A stretch of 64,000 bases of DNA from Pseudomonas azerbaijanoccidentalis (GCF_019145495.1 NZ_JAHSTU010000002.1:434001-498000); one strand, 5' to 3'; numbered from the stretch's first letter, positions 51,416 to 62,454 are shown. The notes: generated by a model from the sequence alone, not told the origin. Program-made: numbers and translations.

Positions 51416-51910
51416 TTAGTCCCGACTAGCCCGCCGGGCCTTGAAGAACTTGCTAAGCACCGCCCCGCACTCTTCCGCCAACACCCCGCCCTCATACAGC
51501 ACCCGGTGATTCAAAAAGCCTTGGGTAAAAAACTGCCCCTGGCTCTGTACGATCCCCGCCTTCGGCTCCAGCGCACCGTACACCACCCGCGCGATCCGCG
51601 AATGCACGATCAGGCCGGCGCACATGCTGCACGGCTCCAGGGTCACATACAGGGTGCTACCGGGCAGGCGATAGTTATTGACAGCTTGGGCGGCGGCGCG
51701 AATCGCGACCATTTCGGCATGGGCGCTCGGGTCGCTGCCACTGATCGGGCAATTGAAGCCACGGCCGATGATTTCGCCATCCTGCACCAGCACTGCGCCC
51801 ACCGGCACTTCGCCGAGGGCCGCGCCTTGGGCGGCCAAGGCCAGCGCCTCACGCATGAAGTCTTGATCACGGCTGCGGTCGATGATCGCCGCGGGACGAA
51901 TCTGGCGCAT
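51416..51910 (-). CDS. tadA: tRNA-specific adenosine deaminase TadA
   Basis: TadA deaminates A34 to inosine in tRNA-Arg(ACG). The 164-residue protein has the zinc and proton-shuttle motif H64-A-E66 and P93-C94-S-M-C97, with the family sequences ALGEVPVGAVLVQDGEIIGR and VHSRIARVVYGALEPKAG. The ATG at 51910 overlaps the TGA stop of the multicopper oxidase by one base (TGATG), with GAGG seven bases upstream inside that gene. This fixes the start and implies coupled translation. A longer open frame to 51967 is only a shadow of the oxidase gene. Confidence 0.94.
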   Translation of the reverse strand: MRQIRPAAIIDRSRDQDFMREALALAAQGAALGEVPVGAVLVQDGEIIGRGFNCPISGSDPSAHAEMVAIRAAAQAVNNYRLPGSTLYVTLEPCSMCAGLIVHSRIARVVYGALEPKAGIVQSQGQFFTQGFLNHRVLYEGGVLAEECGAVLSKFFKARRASRD

Positions 51911-53316
51911 CACGCCACCTCGATGGCGGCCATCAGGCCGGTTTCCATGTGGTCGATCACATGGCAATGGAACATCCAGACACCCGGGTTATCCGCCACC
52001 AGCGCAACCTGCGCGCGCTCGTTCTTGCCCAGCAAGTAGGTGTCGGTGAAGTACGGAATCACCTTGTGCCGGTTCGAGGCGATAACCTTGAAACTCATGC
52101 CGTGCAAGTGAATCGGGTGCTGATACTGAGTCATGTTCTTCAGTTCGAAAATGTAGCTCTTGCCCTTCTCAAGCTTGGCAATCGGCCGATCAGCGCAGGT
52201 CTTGTCGGTGATGTCCCAGGCCTTGCCGTTGATCTGCCAGAGGCTCGGCGGCTTGCCGTTGATCTGCCAGAGGCTCGGCGGCTTGCCGTTGTCGACGTTG
52301 ACCGACACAGAGCCTACCCATTCGAAATTGAAGTTGAGTTTCTCGGCATTGGCCAGGTCGGGTTCGGCCACCGGGTTGGCGGGCATTGCCGGTGGCCATT
52401 CGGTCGGTGCGTCAGAGTTAGCCACTGAACGGAACGTCCCCAGACGCACCGGGCCGTTGCGCAACGACAACTCTTCACCCGCCGCCGGGGCCTTGATCGC
52501 CAGGCAAATGCGCATGCCGGGGCCAAGCCAGTACTCCTTGCCCAGTGGCCGCGGTTCAATCGGATTGCCATCCAGCGCGTAAATCTGCGCTTCGACGCCG
52601 GGAATGTTCAAGCGATAGGTCAGGGTGTTATCGAGGTTGAGCAGGCGCACACGGGTGATCTGCCCGGCTGGCAAATCGATGACCGCTTGCGGCACACCGT
52701 TGATGGTCGCCAGGCGCCCCGCCGTACCGCCACGGGCGGCTTCACGGGGGATGCTGAACTCGACGAAATTACCCACGTCGTCGACGTGCCAGCTCTTGAG
52801 GCTCAAAGTCTTTTCGTACTTGAAACCGGTCGGCTCGCGCTCCTCGACAATCAACGGCCCGACCAGCCCGCGACCGAGCTCTTCGCTGCTGTTCACATGC
52901 GGGTGATACCAGTAACTGCCGGCATCCGGCACACGGAACTTGTAGTCGAAATATTCCCCCGGCAACACCGGAAGCTGCGACACGTAAGGCACGCCGTCCA
53001 TTTCCAGCGGCAGGCGAATGCCGTGCCAGTGAATGGTGGTCGCGACTGGCAGGTGGTTGATGAAACGCACCCGCAGCCACTCACCCTGCCGCACCCGCAA
53101 CTCGGTGCCCGGCGCCGATGGGCCGAACGCCCAGGCCTCGGTCTTGTGGCCCGCCACCAGTTTCACGTCCAGCGGCGCCGCGATCAGCTCATAGTCGTGG
53201 CCCGCGTCGTCGTCGGCCATCTTGCCCAGCCAGTAACGCGACGCGCCCCCTGCACCGACGCCAACGACTACAAGACCGGCCAGGCCACCGAGGATTTGGC
53301 GACGGGTAAAGGACAT
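51910..53316 (-). CDS. Tat-exported multicopper oxidase
   Basis: A 468-residue laccase-like oxidase that couples one-electron oxidation of a substrate to O2 reduction. The start MSFTRRQILGGLAGLVVVGV is a twin-arginine signal, so it is exported folded to the periplasm. Copper motifs are intact: H96-W-H98-G, H138-P-H140, HPIHLHG near 402-408, and H450-C451-H452 followed by H456 and L461. The substrate is unknown; metal oxidation or phenolic oxidation are both possible. A decapeptide is duplicated in tandem near residues 343-362. I chose ATG 53316 because it begins the Tat signal. The TGA overlaps the tadA start. Confidence 0.9.
   Translation of the reverse strand: MSFTRRQILGGLAGLVVVGVGAGGASRYWLGKMADDDAGHDYELIAAPLDVKLVAGHKTEAWAFGPSAPGTELRVRQGEWLRVRFINHLPVATTIHWHGIRLPLEMDGVPYVSQLPVLPGEYFDYKFRVPDAGSYWYHPHVNSSEELGRGLVGPLIVEEREPTGFKYEKTLSLKSWHVDDVGNFVEFSIPREAARGGTAGRLATINGVPQAVIDLPAGQITRVRLLNLDNTLTYRLNIPGVEAQIYALDGNPIEPRPLGKEYWLGPGMRICLAIKAPAAGEELSLRNGPVRLGTFRSVANSDAPTEWPPAMPANPVAEPDLANAEKLNFNFEWVGSVSVNVDNGKPPSLWQINGKPPSLWQINGKAWDITDKTCADRPIAKLEKGKSYIFELKNMTQYQHPIHLHGMSFKVIASNRHKVIPYFTDTYLLGKNERAQVALVADNPGVWMFHCHVIDHMETGLMAAIEVA
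52231..52290. repeat. In-frame 30-base tandem duplication within the multicopper oxidase gene
   Basis: Two identical 30-base copies (52231-52260 and 52261-52290) begin GATCTGCCAGAGGCTCGGCG. Nine further matching bases precede the first copy. The result is the repeated peptide GKPPSLWQIN, twice in a row. Confidence 0.97.
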
Positions 53317-53543
53317 GAACTCAACTACCTCACGTATCAGCGACAGGCCCGGGGCCTGCAAAAGGCGAATACGATACACCTGCAACTGCGAAACAGTAAG
53401 GGCAGCGCGGCGGATGGACGCAGGTTGCAGGCACTGCGACTTGCGTCCATCCGCCAGAAAACCGCTTGATGGCATAACTATGTACCGCACGCCCCCGGAA
53501 TCGGCGGCTCATGCTCACGTTCCATTTCTCAAGGATCGACAAC

Positions 53544-56500
53544 ATGAACCCGACCGACACACGCCCCATGCCCAACGCCGCCGACAAGGCCGCGCTCAAG
53601 GCCATCGTCACCCGCGTGATCCAGACCTGCCCCAGCCTGCAAGACACGGCTCGCGAGGTCGCCGGCGATTTACTGAAAAAGCATGGCCTCACCAACCTTG
53701 ATCCGGACAAGGTGTATTTTCAGCGCTTCTACGCCGCTCAAAGCAGCGCCAAAGCCTTCACCGGATGGGAGCATGTCAACGCTACGCCGACGTCAACCAT
53801 GACCCTCACGCAATTGGTAATCCATCGCTTCCGGGCCACTGACCAGGACAACGCCGACCTGCTCGACGTGTACGCCGGTTTCTATAGCGCCGGCCCGAAA
53901 GCCACGCTTTTTAACGAAACCAATGAAGTGAAATTGCATGGCAACGAGGTGCTGAAAGATTTTTGGAGCACCAATTTCAGCGCCTTGTACGGCAAGCGCC
54001 TGACTACGTTCTGGAGTGAATCCGGCACCGACTTCCGCACCCTGGCCAAGAGCAATTTCCTTATCCAGGCGGTACGAGCGCGAGACAAACGCCAGTTGAG
54101 TGACGAAGACTTTCTGTTCGTCACTCAAGCAGTCATGGGACCTGTCACCTGGCCTGTCAGCCTGGAGTTTCTGCAAACCCATCAGCCTTGCTCTGACAAG
54201 GTACGAACCCTGGATTTCGATGGCCACATTGCCAACAACGTTCTTCGCTTTGTCGCGCCCAAGGGCCGACAGATCGTTTATCTACCCGGTGAGACTAACG
54301 CCTTCCAGACACTGAAATCGCCCATAGACATGCACTACTGGCTATTGCAGCAGATGAACAAGGAGGATAAGCGCCATGGATTCATGGCTCATTTCTCCCT
54401 CTCCGACCGCCAGGACGTTGCCGAGAACATCACCGACCTGATGAATCGCTTGGTCAGTACCTGGGGCAAGTACGATCATTCCCTGATCAATCAGCACAAC
54501 GAGGCGATCAAGGGTGACGCCTTTTCCTGGTTGAGCGACTCGACCCAAACCGCCATGTTCTCCGAAGCCGACCTTTCGCTGACGTCCAATGGCGATCTGC
54601 GCAAAAAGCTCTGGATCGGTTATCTCAGTGCGGGTGTCAAAGTGTTTGGTCCCATGGCCGTCGTTGGTTGGCCGATCGCATTGCCCGTAGTGGGCGCCAG
54701 TATTGCCAGCATGGGATTGAACATCGATCAGGCGGTCAATGGGAATACCGCCGAAGAGCGCAAGGCTGGAGTTACCGGGGCGATACTCAGCGGCATTGAT
54801 CTGCTGTTCAATCTTTTGGTGTTGAAGGGTCCCGGTTCACTGGAAGACGTTGGCCCTGAAATCGATGCTGCCGAAGCCAAGGAAATGTCTGATTTAAAAG
54901 AATCGACATTACCGGCCGAAGTGTCGGTTCCGACGCCAGGTGAGACCACCGTTGAATCACCGCCCGAGCCGACAGCGAAGGTACCAGACCGTTTCAAAAT
55001 CAATGTCTCCCTCGACGAAGACACGCTGGTTCGTGAGTCGGGCAAGTTTGAAGGCACCTATCGACTCGCCTCCAATCCTTCGAGCGCCATCAAGCTCAAC
55101 GACGATGCCTACTTCGTGCGTTATGAAACCCATGTCAACGGCCGCAGTACCTGGGCCATTGTCGACCCGGCCAACCCCGACGCCTTTTCGGGCTCGATTC
55201 CCGTGCGCCTGGGCCCGGAAGGCAAATGGGAGCTCATTCCCCGACTGGGGCTAAGAGGCGGCATGGACGTAGCGCCTGTTGCGACAGCAGGCACATCCAG
55301 TGAATCGGTTGTCGATGAATGGGCGCAAACGCCAGGCATTCATGCCCCCAGCATCGAAGACCCCGAAATGCGAGCCTGGTCACTCGGTGGCCCGGACGTA
55401 CGCAGCCTGTTCAGAAGGGTGTGGACCCTCGGCTCGATCGACGTGCGCAGTGTGCTCGGGATCGACGAGGATTCAGTCGGCGCTCGCAGTGTTTTCATGT
55501 CCCCTGTCGACGAACTCACAGAGTCCTTGAGCGAATTCGACCTGGCGCAGGAAGAGCCTCGCCGAGATCTGGTCAGCGACGCAAAAGCATACTACGACCT
55601 CAACCCAGCGAGTCTTGAGAACTCGGTCTCTACCGCACGAACGTTTGAAACAACATCCGAACTGCTCGATACCGTTTTTGCAGACAGAAAAGGACTTGTT
55701 GTCGGCGAGCCCCGAGGCAGTGTCGGCAGCAAACAGTTCCTGATCAAAAACATGCGAACCTTGGCTGAACGCGGTGTGAAGACCCTGTATTTGCAGGAAT
55801 TGTTGGCCGACGTAAACCAACTCGACCTGGACACCTTCGCCCGCACCCGAGTAATGCCCGAAGAGCTGGAAACCTACCTGAAAAAACTCGATATCAGGGC
55901 CGGCAACGATCCTGATGGCCGATTCAATCTGCTGAACCTGGTGAAGACTGCCAACGCCCAGAAGATCCGTGTTCAGGCCATCGACATGTCGACGACCTAC
56001 AACATCAATAAAGAGGCAAGTCAATGGGACGGAAACTACCAAATGGCGAGAAGCTTCTTTGCCAGCCAGGTTATCCAATTCAATGAGGAAACAAAGGAGC
56101 TCGCCAATTGGGTGGCGCTGGTCAATGAAGAAAACATGACCACGTTCAGAGGCTTCCAAGGCGTTAGCGAGCAGACCGGCGCTGCGAGTTTGCGTATCGA
56201 TGACGTCGCACCGGGGCAGGCACAAGCCATCGGTTCCGATCCAGGGTTGCCGGTGGAGTACTCAGACTACCCGGACGCCCCGGTTCACGAGCCTTGGATC
56301 GAAGGCAATCCATTCGAAGAGCAGGACTTTATCCGCGGCGACTGGCGCATGCAGGGAGAAACTCAATGGGCATACAGAAGCCCGCAGGCATTGGAGACGC
56401 TGTTGTCGGAACCTCGAATGTTCACCTTTCAGCGGTATGGGAACAACATTCTGGTGAACTACCGCAACGCCAACAATGAAATAGTAGACGGCATGATCAG

Positions 56501-58238
56501 GATAACGCCCGAGGGGAGGCTCAATCTGGATACCCCGCTGCAGCCAGCCTACGACACGATGACGGTGAACAACCTCGATGAGCTGAAGGAGGCACTCATT
56601 GCTAAGGGAATGAAACCCATGGGTTGGCCCGTCGAAGTGGCTGAAGAACTGGATTCAACCTTGTCGCCGTCGCAACACCTCGAAGCTCCCACCCACTGGC
56701 AAGCCAATGAATTGCTAGAGGGTCTAACGCCGGAGAGCGGGCCTGGGATAAACCAAGGCATCTATTTGCTCGACTCCAACCCGGCTACCGCAATCATGCT
56801 TGATGACACGGCTTACTACGTCCGCTTTGAGGCAGATGCCAACGCCAACGGTGGCGGAAACTGGGCAATCATCGATCCTGAACACCCGAATGCGTCGACT
56901 GGAACATGCCCCGTGCGGCTCAATGCTCAGGATGAATGGGAACTTGCACCTCGAGGGGGTCTGAAGGGCGGGGGCAACACACAGCCGGGAACCTCAGCAC
57001 TGCCGGTGCAAACCCCGCCACCGCACGATGCACTGCGCTGCCCTTCCACACAATACGATGCTTCCGGGAGATGGAGCCTGAGAAAGCTCGCACTGGGATT
57101 AAGTGAAACCCACATCAAAATTGTTCGTCAGCCCAATGGAAGCCTGCGCGGGATAACCACCTACGATGAACATGTCGCCGTCCACAGAGCCAAGTTGTCA
57201 CAGGACGCCCGCGAGTTTTTTGCTCGTAATGATCTCAACGATTTGTTACCCGCTCGCCCAACACAACCGGCCGTTACTCCGGCGACCACCGCAGCAGATC
57301 TGATTCCGAAGGTTTTTGAGGCGTCTCCAGGCCTGGTCGTTGGCGAAAGTCAGGATCGCATTGGCAGCATGCGGTTTCTGATCGAGAACATGCCGAGACT
57401 GTCCCGCGCAGGTGTAAAAACGATCTACTTTCATCGCCTGCTCAGCGATTTCAGCCAACTGGATCTCAATGAGTTCTTCACATCCGGGAAAATGTCCGAC
57501 GACCTGGAAACAGCCCTGCGACAGCTGCAAAGCGACCCTTCCGGACGATACACGCCACTCAAAGTAGTCGAGAGCGCCCAATCCAACAGGATTCGAGTGC
57601 AGGCCACGGATTGCCTGGCGAGCTACCGCTACCCCGCTTCGCCACTGCCCGACATGCATGAGCAAGCGATAAAAACCTACCTGACGCACAGCCTCATTCA
57701 AGCCGATAAATCCCTCAACGGCTCCGGCAAATGGGTGGTGCTGACCGACCAGGAAAATACCAATACCTTTCGCGGCATGGCCGGTATCAGCGAACTGCAG
57801 GGCGGTATCGGTTTACGCATCGAAGAAATATCACCTGACGGCGACTTGCTGATCGAGACGGATCGGGGGATCGAAGTGGGCCGCGGTTTTACCACGCAGC
57901 CCGAATCCTTCATTGGCAACGTCGACACGCTCTACGCCGACCTGAACTTGCAGATGCCACTGCCGCCGCTACAACGCACATCCGAGGAGCTTTCTCGGCT
58001 GCTGTTCAGGCAGGGCATGTTCACCTTTGAAAACGCCGAAGGCAGCTGGACGCTGATTCATCGCGGCAGAAATGGCCAGATTGCGCGAACGTTGGTCGAA
58101 CAAACGGCTGAGGGCAAGTATCTGATCAACCGCCCGACCTGGACCGAGGTGCATCAGGTGCCATACGACAGCATCGTCGAACTGTCCTGGGCGCTGGGCC
58201 GTATGGGCATGCGCTTCGAAGGTCGCTTGCCGCAATAA
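53544..58238 (+). CDS. Giant toxin-like protein with an internally duplicated three-part unit
   Basis: A 1564-residue protein; AGGA lies eight bases before ATG 53544. No signal peptide is seen. Residues 1 to about 400 resemble the N-terminal delivery region of large Pseudomonas dermonecrotic/PMT-like toxins, with a hydrophobic segment near 365-430. The rest is one unit present twice. Part A is at about 504-574 and 1072-1145 (GTYRLASNPSSAIKLNDDAY versus GIYLLDSNPATAIMLDDTAY). Part B, Tiki/ChaN-like, begins GLVVGE at E722 and E1268. Part C has MFTF at about 958-961 and 1491-1494. In both B copies the position where related domains, as I recall them, have GExH lacks the histidine. Function is not established. 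Confidence 0.78.
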   Translation: MNPTDTRPMPNAADKAALKAIVTRVIQTCPSLQDTAREVAGDLLKKHGLTNLDPDKVYFQRFYAAQSSAKAFTGWEHVNATPTSTMTLTQLVIHRFRATDQDNADLLDVYAGFYSAGPKATLFNETNEVKLHGNEVLKDFWSTNFSALYGKRLTTFWSESGTDFRTLAKSNFLIQAVRARDKRQLSDEDFLFVTQAVMGPVTWPVSLEFLQTHQPCSDKVRTLDFDGHIANNVLRFVAPKGRQIVYLPGETNAFQTLKSPIDMHYWLLQQMNKEDKRHGFMAHFSLSDRQDVAENITDLMNRLVSTWGKYDHSLINQHNEAIKGDAFSWLSDSTQTAMFSEADLSLTSNGDLRKKLWIGYLSAGVKVFGPMAVVGWPIALPVVGASIASMGLNIDQAVNGNTAEERKAGVTGAILSGIDLLFNLLVLKGPGSLEDVGPEIDAAEAKEMSDLKESTLPAEVSVPTPGETTVESPPEPTAKVPDRFKINVSLDEDTLVRESGKFEGTYRLASNPSSAIKLNDDAYFVRYETHVNGRSTWAIVDPANPDAFSGSIPVRLGPEGKWELIPRLGLRGGMDVAPVATAGTSSESVVDEWAQTPGIHAPSIEDPEMRAWSLGGPDVRSLFRRVWTLGSIDVRSVLGIDEDSVGARSVFMSPVDELTESLSEFDLAQEEPRRDLVSDAKAYYDLNPASLENSVSTARTFETTSELLDTVFADRKGLVVGEPRGSVGSKQFLIKNMRTLAERGVKTLYLQELLADVNQLDLDTFARTRVMPEELETYLKKLDIRAGNDPDGRFNLLNLVKTANAQKIRVQAIDMSTTYNINKEASQWDGNYQMARSFFASQVIQFNEETKELANWVALVNEENMTTFRGFQGVSEQTGAASLRIDDVAPGQAQAIGSDPGLPVEYSDYPDAPVHEPWIEGNPFEEQDFIRGDWRMQGETQWAYRSPQALETLLSEPRMFTFQRYGNNILVNYRNANNEIVDGMIRITPEGRLNLDTPLQPAYDTMTVNNLDELKEALIAKGMKPMGWPVEVAEELDSTLSPSQHLEAPTHWQANELLEGLTPESGPGINQGIYLLDSNPATAIMLDDTAYYVRFEADANANGGGNWAIIDPEHPNASTGTCPVRLNAQDEWELAPRGGLKGGGNTQPGTSALPVQTPPPHDALRCPSTQYDASGRWSLRKLALGLSETHIKIVRQPNGSLRGITTYDEHVAVHRAKLSQDAREFFARNDLNDLLPARPTQPAVTPATTAADLIPKVFEASPGLVVGESQDRIGSMRFLIENMPRLSRAGVKTIYFHRLLSDFSQLDLNEFFTSGKMSDDLETALRQLQSDPSGRYTPLKVVESAQSNRIRVQATDCLASYRYPASPLPDMHEQAIKTYLTHSLIQADKSLNGSGKWVVLTDQENTNTFRGMAGISELQGGIGLRIEEISPDGDLLIETDRGIEVGRGFTTQPESFIGNVDTLYADLNLQMPLPPLQRTSEELSRLLFRQGMFTFENAEGSWTLIHRGRNGQIARTLVEQTAEGKYLINRPTWTEVHQVPYDSIVELSWALGRMGMRFEGRLPQ

Positions 58239-58273
58239 TTCCCGGCTTCATCCGGGTCGCCCCCTCTAAACGC

Positions 58274-58306
58274 AAAAAGCCCCCGATCTCGCGATCGGGG
58301 GCTTTT
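58274..58306. terminator. Bidirectional Rho-independent terminator
   Basis: AAAAAGCCCCCGATC, loop TCGC, then GATCGGGGGCTTTTT: a perfect stem flanked by A- and T-runs on both strands. It ends both the giant toxin-like gene and the convergent guaA. Confidence 0.95.
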
Positions 58307-58352
58307 TCTTGCCACTATCGTTGCGGGCTTGAATGCTCAGGCCCGATCACGA

Positions 58353-59930
58353 TCATTCCCACTCAATGGTCGCTGGCGGCTTGCTCGACACGTCGTAGGT
58401 GACGCGGGAGATGCCTTCGATTTCATTGATGATGCGGCCGGAAACGGTTTCCAGCAGTTCGTAAGGCAGGTGTGCCCAACGCGCGGTCATGAAGTCGATG
58501 GTTTCTACGGCACGCAGGGCCACGACCCAAGCGTAACGACGGCCATCGCCGACCACGCCAACCGATTTCACCGGCTGGAACACCACGAATGCCTGGCTGA
58601 CCTTGTGGTACCAGTCGGCTTTGCGCAGTTCTTCGATGAAGATGTGGTCGGCACGACGCAGCAGGTCGGCGTATTCCTTCTTCACTTCACCGAGGATGCG
58701 CACGCCCAGGCCCGGGCCCGGGAACGGGTGACGGTAGACCATGTCGTACGGCAGGCCCAGTTCCAGGCCCAGACGGCGGACTTCGTCCTTGAACAGTTCG
58801 CGCAGTGGCTCGACCAGTTTCAGGTTCATTTCTTCCGGCAGGCCGCCCACGTTGTGGTGCGACTTGATCACGTGGGCCTTGCCGCTTTTCGCGCCAGCCG
58901 ACTCGATCACGTCCGGGTAGATGGTGCCCTGGGCCAGGTACTTGATGTTTTCCAGTTTGTTGGACTGGGCATCGAATACGTCGATGAAGGTACGGCCGAT
59001 GATCTTGCGCTTCTTCTCCGGATCGGCTTCGCCGGCCAGGTTGTTCAGGAACTGATCTTCAGCGTTGGCGCGGATCACCTTGACGCCCATGTTCTCGGCG
59101 AACATGGCCATCACTTGCTCGCCTTCGTGCAGGCGCAGCAGGCCGTTGTCGACGAATACGCAGGTCAGCTGGTCGCCGATGGCTTTGTGCAGCAGTGCGG
59201 CAACCACCGAGGAGTCAACGCCGCCGGACAGGCCGAGCAAGACGTTGTCGGTGCCGACCTGGGCACGAACCTGGGCGATGGCGTCTTCGGCGATTTTCGA
59301 AGGGGTCCACAGGGCTTCACACTCGCAGATGTCGAGGATGAAGCGCGACAGGATGCGACCGCCCTGCTTGGTGTGGGTCACTTCCGGGTGGAACTGCACG
59401 CCGTAGTAGCGACGCTCATCGCTGAACATGCCGGCAATCGGGCAGCTCGGAGTGCTGGCCAGGATGTGGAAATCTTCCGGCATCCTGGTGACTTTGTCGC
59501 CGTGGCTCATCCACACGTCGAGGCCGAACAGGCCGTCGGCGTCGATGTGGTCTTCGATGCCGTCCAGCAGGCGGCTCTTGCCGACCACGTCCACGCGGGC
59601 ATAACCGAACTCACGCAGCTCGGAACCTTCAACCTTGCCGCCCAGTTGCTCGGCCATGGTCTGCATGCCGTAGCAGATACCGAAGACCGGTACGCCCAGG
59701 TCGAAGACGGCTTGCGGGCAGCGAGGGCTGTTGGCTTCGTGAACAGATTCCGGGCCGCCGGCGAGGATGACGCCTTTAGGCGCGAATTCGCGAATCGCAT
59801 CTTCGTCCATGTCGAACGGGTGCAGTTCGCAGTACACACCGATTTCACGCACGCGGCGGGCGATCAGCTGGGTGTACTGGGAACCGAAGTCGAGGATCAG
59901 GATGCGGTGGGCGTGAATGTCGAGGGCCAT
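58353..59930 (-). CDS. guaA: GMP synthase (glutamine-hydrolysing)
   Basis: GuaA aminates XMP to GMP with glutamine and ATP. The 525-residue protein has an N-terminal class I glutaminase domain ([16 protein letters not shown] with the catalytic Cys near 86, and QFHPEVTHT). The ATP pyrophosphatase domain has the P-loop [14 protein letters not shown]. The C-terminal dimerisation domain includes [10 protein letters not shown] and ends KPPATIEWE, as in E. coli. It lies 99 bases after guaB on the same strand, the usual guaBA order, and ends at a bidirectional terminator. Confidence 0.98.
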   Translation of the reverse strand: MALDIHAHRILILDFGSQYTQLIARRVREIGVYCELHPFDMDEDAIREFAPKGVILAGGPESVHEANSPRCPQAVFDLGVPVFGICYGMQTMAEQLGGKVEGSELREFGYARVDVVGKSRLLDGIEDHIDADGLFGLDVWMSHGDKVTRMPEDFHILASTPSCPIAGMFSDERRYYGVQFHPEVTHTKQGGRILSRFILDICECEALWTPSKIAEDAIAQVRAQVGTDNVLLGLSGGVDSSVVAALLHKAIGDQLTCVFVDNGLLRLHEGEQVMAMFAENMGVKVIRANAEDQFLNNLAGEADPEKKRKIIGRTFIDVFDAQSNKLENIKYLAQGTIYPDVIESAGAKSGKAHVIKSHHNVGGLPEEMNLKLVEPLRELFKDEVRRLGLELGLPYDMVYRHPFPGPGLGVRILGEVKKEYADLLRRADHIFIEELRKADWYHKVSQAFVVFQPVKSVGVVGDGRRYAWVVALRAVETIDFMTARWAHLPYELLETVSGRIINEIEGISRVTYDVSSKPPATIEWE

Positions 59931-60029
59931 GATTCAGTCTCGTCTAAAAAATTCGGAAACAGTCGTGATTCAGAAACAACTCGGGGCTGAATAAAACAGC
60001 CCCGGTTGCTTAACGTATTGCTTGAAGGC

Positions 60030-61577
<1,548 letters not shown>

Positions 61578-61617
61578 CTATTATCGATGTTACAGATATA
61601 CGGAGAATCGGGCTTTT

Positions 61618-61703
61618 CGTAGGAGCTGCCGAAGGCTGCGATCTTTTGACTTTGATTTTCGGAAAACAAGATCAAAAGATCGCAGCCTTCGGCAGCTCCT
61701 ACG
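61618..61703. repeat. REPIN, reversed topology, upstream of guaB
   Basis: As at 4757, the CGTAGGAGCTGCCGAAGGCT ends face outward and the CTTTTGA ends face inward, with about 20 bases between arms. It separates the zinc-ribbon gene from the guaB promoter. Confidence 0.92.
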
Positions 61704-61717
61704 GGAAAATTCCGCGT

Positions 61718-62266
61718 TTAGAGTTCGACTTTGACCCAACTCACCGGTTGATCCAGCCAATCGGCAAACTCGTCGAGGAAGCTCTGCTTGAACCCGGCTT
61801 CCGCCCAGTTATTGAAGATGAAGCCCAAGTTGGAGAAACCGCATTCCTGCAAAAACAGAAAGCCGTTGATGTCGTCTTCATGCCCGCATTCCGGGCAGGT
61901 GAAGTTGTCAGTGCGCCCCGGCATCCAGTCTTCCAGGCTTTCGAACAGCGCTTCGCCAATTTCCTTGCGGCACTCGGCGCAGCCGGCTTCTTCAAGGAAA
62001 CCCTTGGCCGGCGTATAGATGCAGCGCTTGGTGACGATCTCCAGGCCATTGACCGGCTCGCCGAACGGCAAGGCTTGCGGATGCAGCACCACCGCGCGCG
62101 CACCGTCGCCGATGGCATATGCCATGCGATTGCCGGTACGGCCGCAGGTGGTCAGTTCTTCCTGGACGATGTTCTTGCGCACCAGCCAACGCACAATCGC
62201 CCGGGCCCGGGGCTCATGCACCGGCAGTGTGGAGATTTTCGGGACGATGATGCTTTGCGAATTCAT
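61718..62266 (-). CDS. Conserved zinc-ribbon protein of unknown function
   Basis: A 182-residue cytoplasmic protein starting MNSQSIIVPKISTLPVHEPR. Two CxxC pairs, CAECRKE near 103-107 and CPECGHEDD about 30 residues later, should bind one zinc. The C-terminus is rich in aromatic and acidic residues (LGFIFNNWAEAGFKQSFLDE). Relatives in Pseudomonas genomes are sometimes labelled as sugar-transporter ATPases, but I see no Walker motif, so that label looks wrong. I chose ATG 62266; the open frame upstream to 62425 runs through a REP doublet and is not credible. It lies between purT and guaB on the same strand. Confidence 0.75.
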   Translation of the reverse strand: MNSQSIIVPKISTLPVHEPRARAIVRWLVRKNIVQEELTTCGRTGNRMAYAIGDGARAVVLHPQALPFGEPVNGLEIVTKRCIYTPAKGFLEEAGCAECRKEIGEALFESLEDWMPGRTDNFTCPECGHEDDINGFLFLQECGFSNLGFIFNNWAEAGFKQSFLDEFADWLDQPVSWVKVEL

Positions 62267-62333
62267 GGGGTACAGGCCTGGAGCATTAAAAGAAGGGGCC
62301 TTTGGCATCCACAGATTATAGGAGGACCGGTAT

Positions 62334-62429
62334 CCCTGTGGGAGCGGGCTCGCCCGCGATAGCAGTGGCTCAGTCGACATCAATGTTTGATGTGCTGACG
62401 TCATCGCGGGCAAGCCCGCTCCCACAGGG
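62334..62429. repeat. REP doublet of the third family between purT and the zinc-ribbon gene
   Basis: CCCTGTGGGAGCGGGCTCGC followed by CCGCGAT faces ATCGCGGGCAAGCCCGCTCC followed by CACAGGG: a near-perfect long inverted repeat with about 45 bases between arms, containing a smaller dyad ACATCAA...TTGATGT. Confidence 0.88.
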
Positions 62430-62454
62430 TATCGCGGGCCCGCCCAAGCGGTTT

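Noticed and set aside
61718..62266. Label of sugar ABC transporter ATPase for the zinc-ribbon protein
   Set aside because: The protein has no Walker A, Walker B or ABC signature; only two CxxC pairs are visible.
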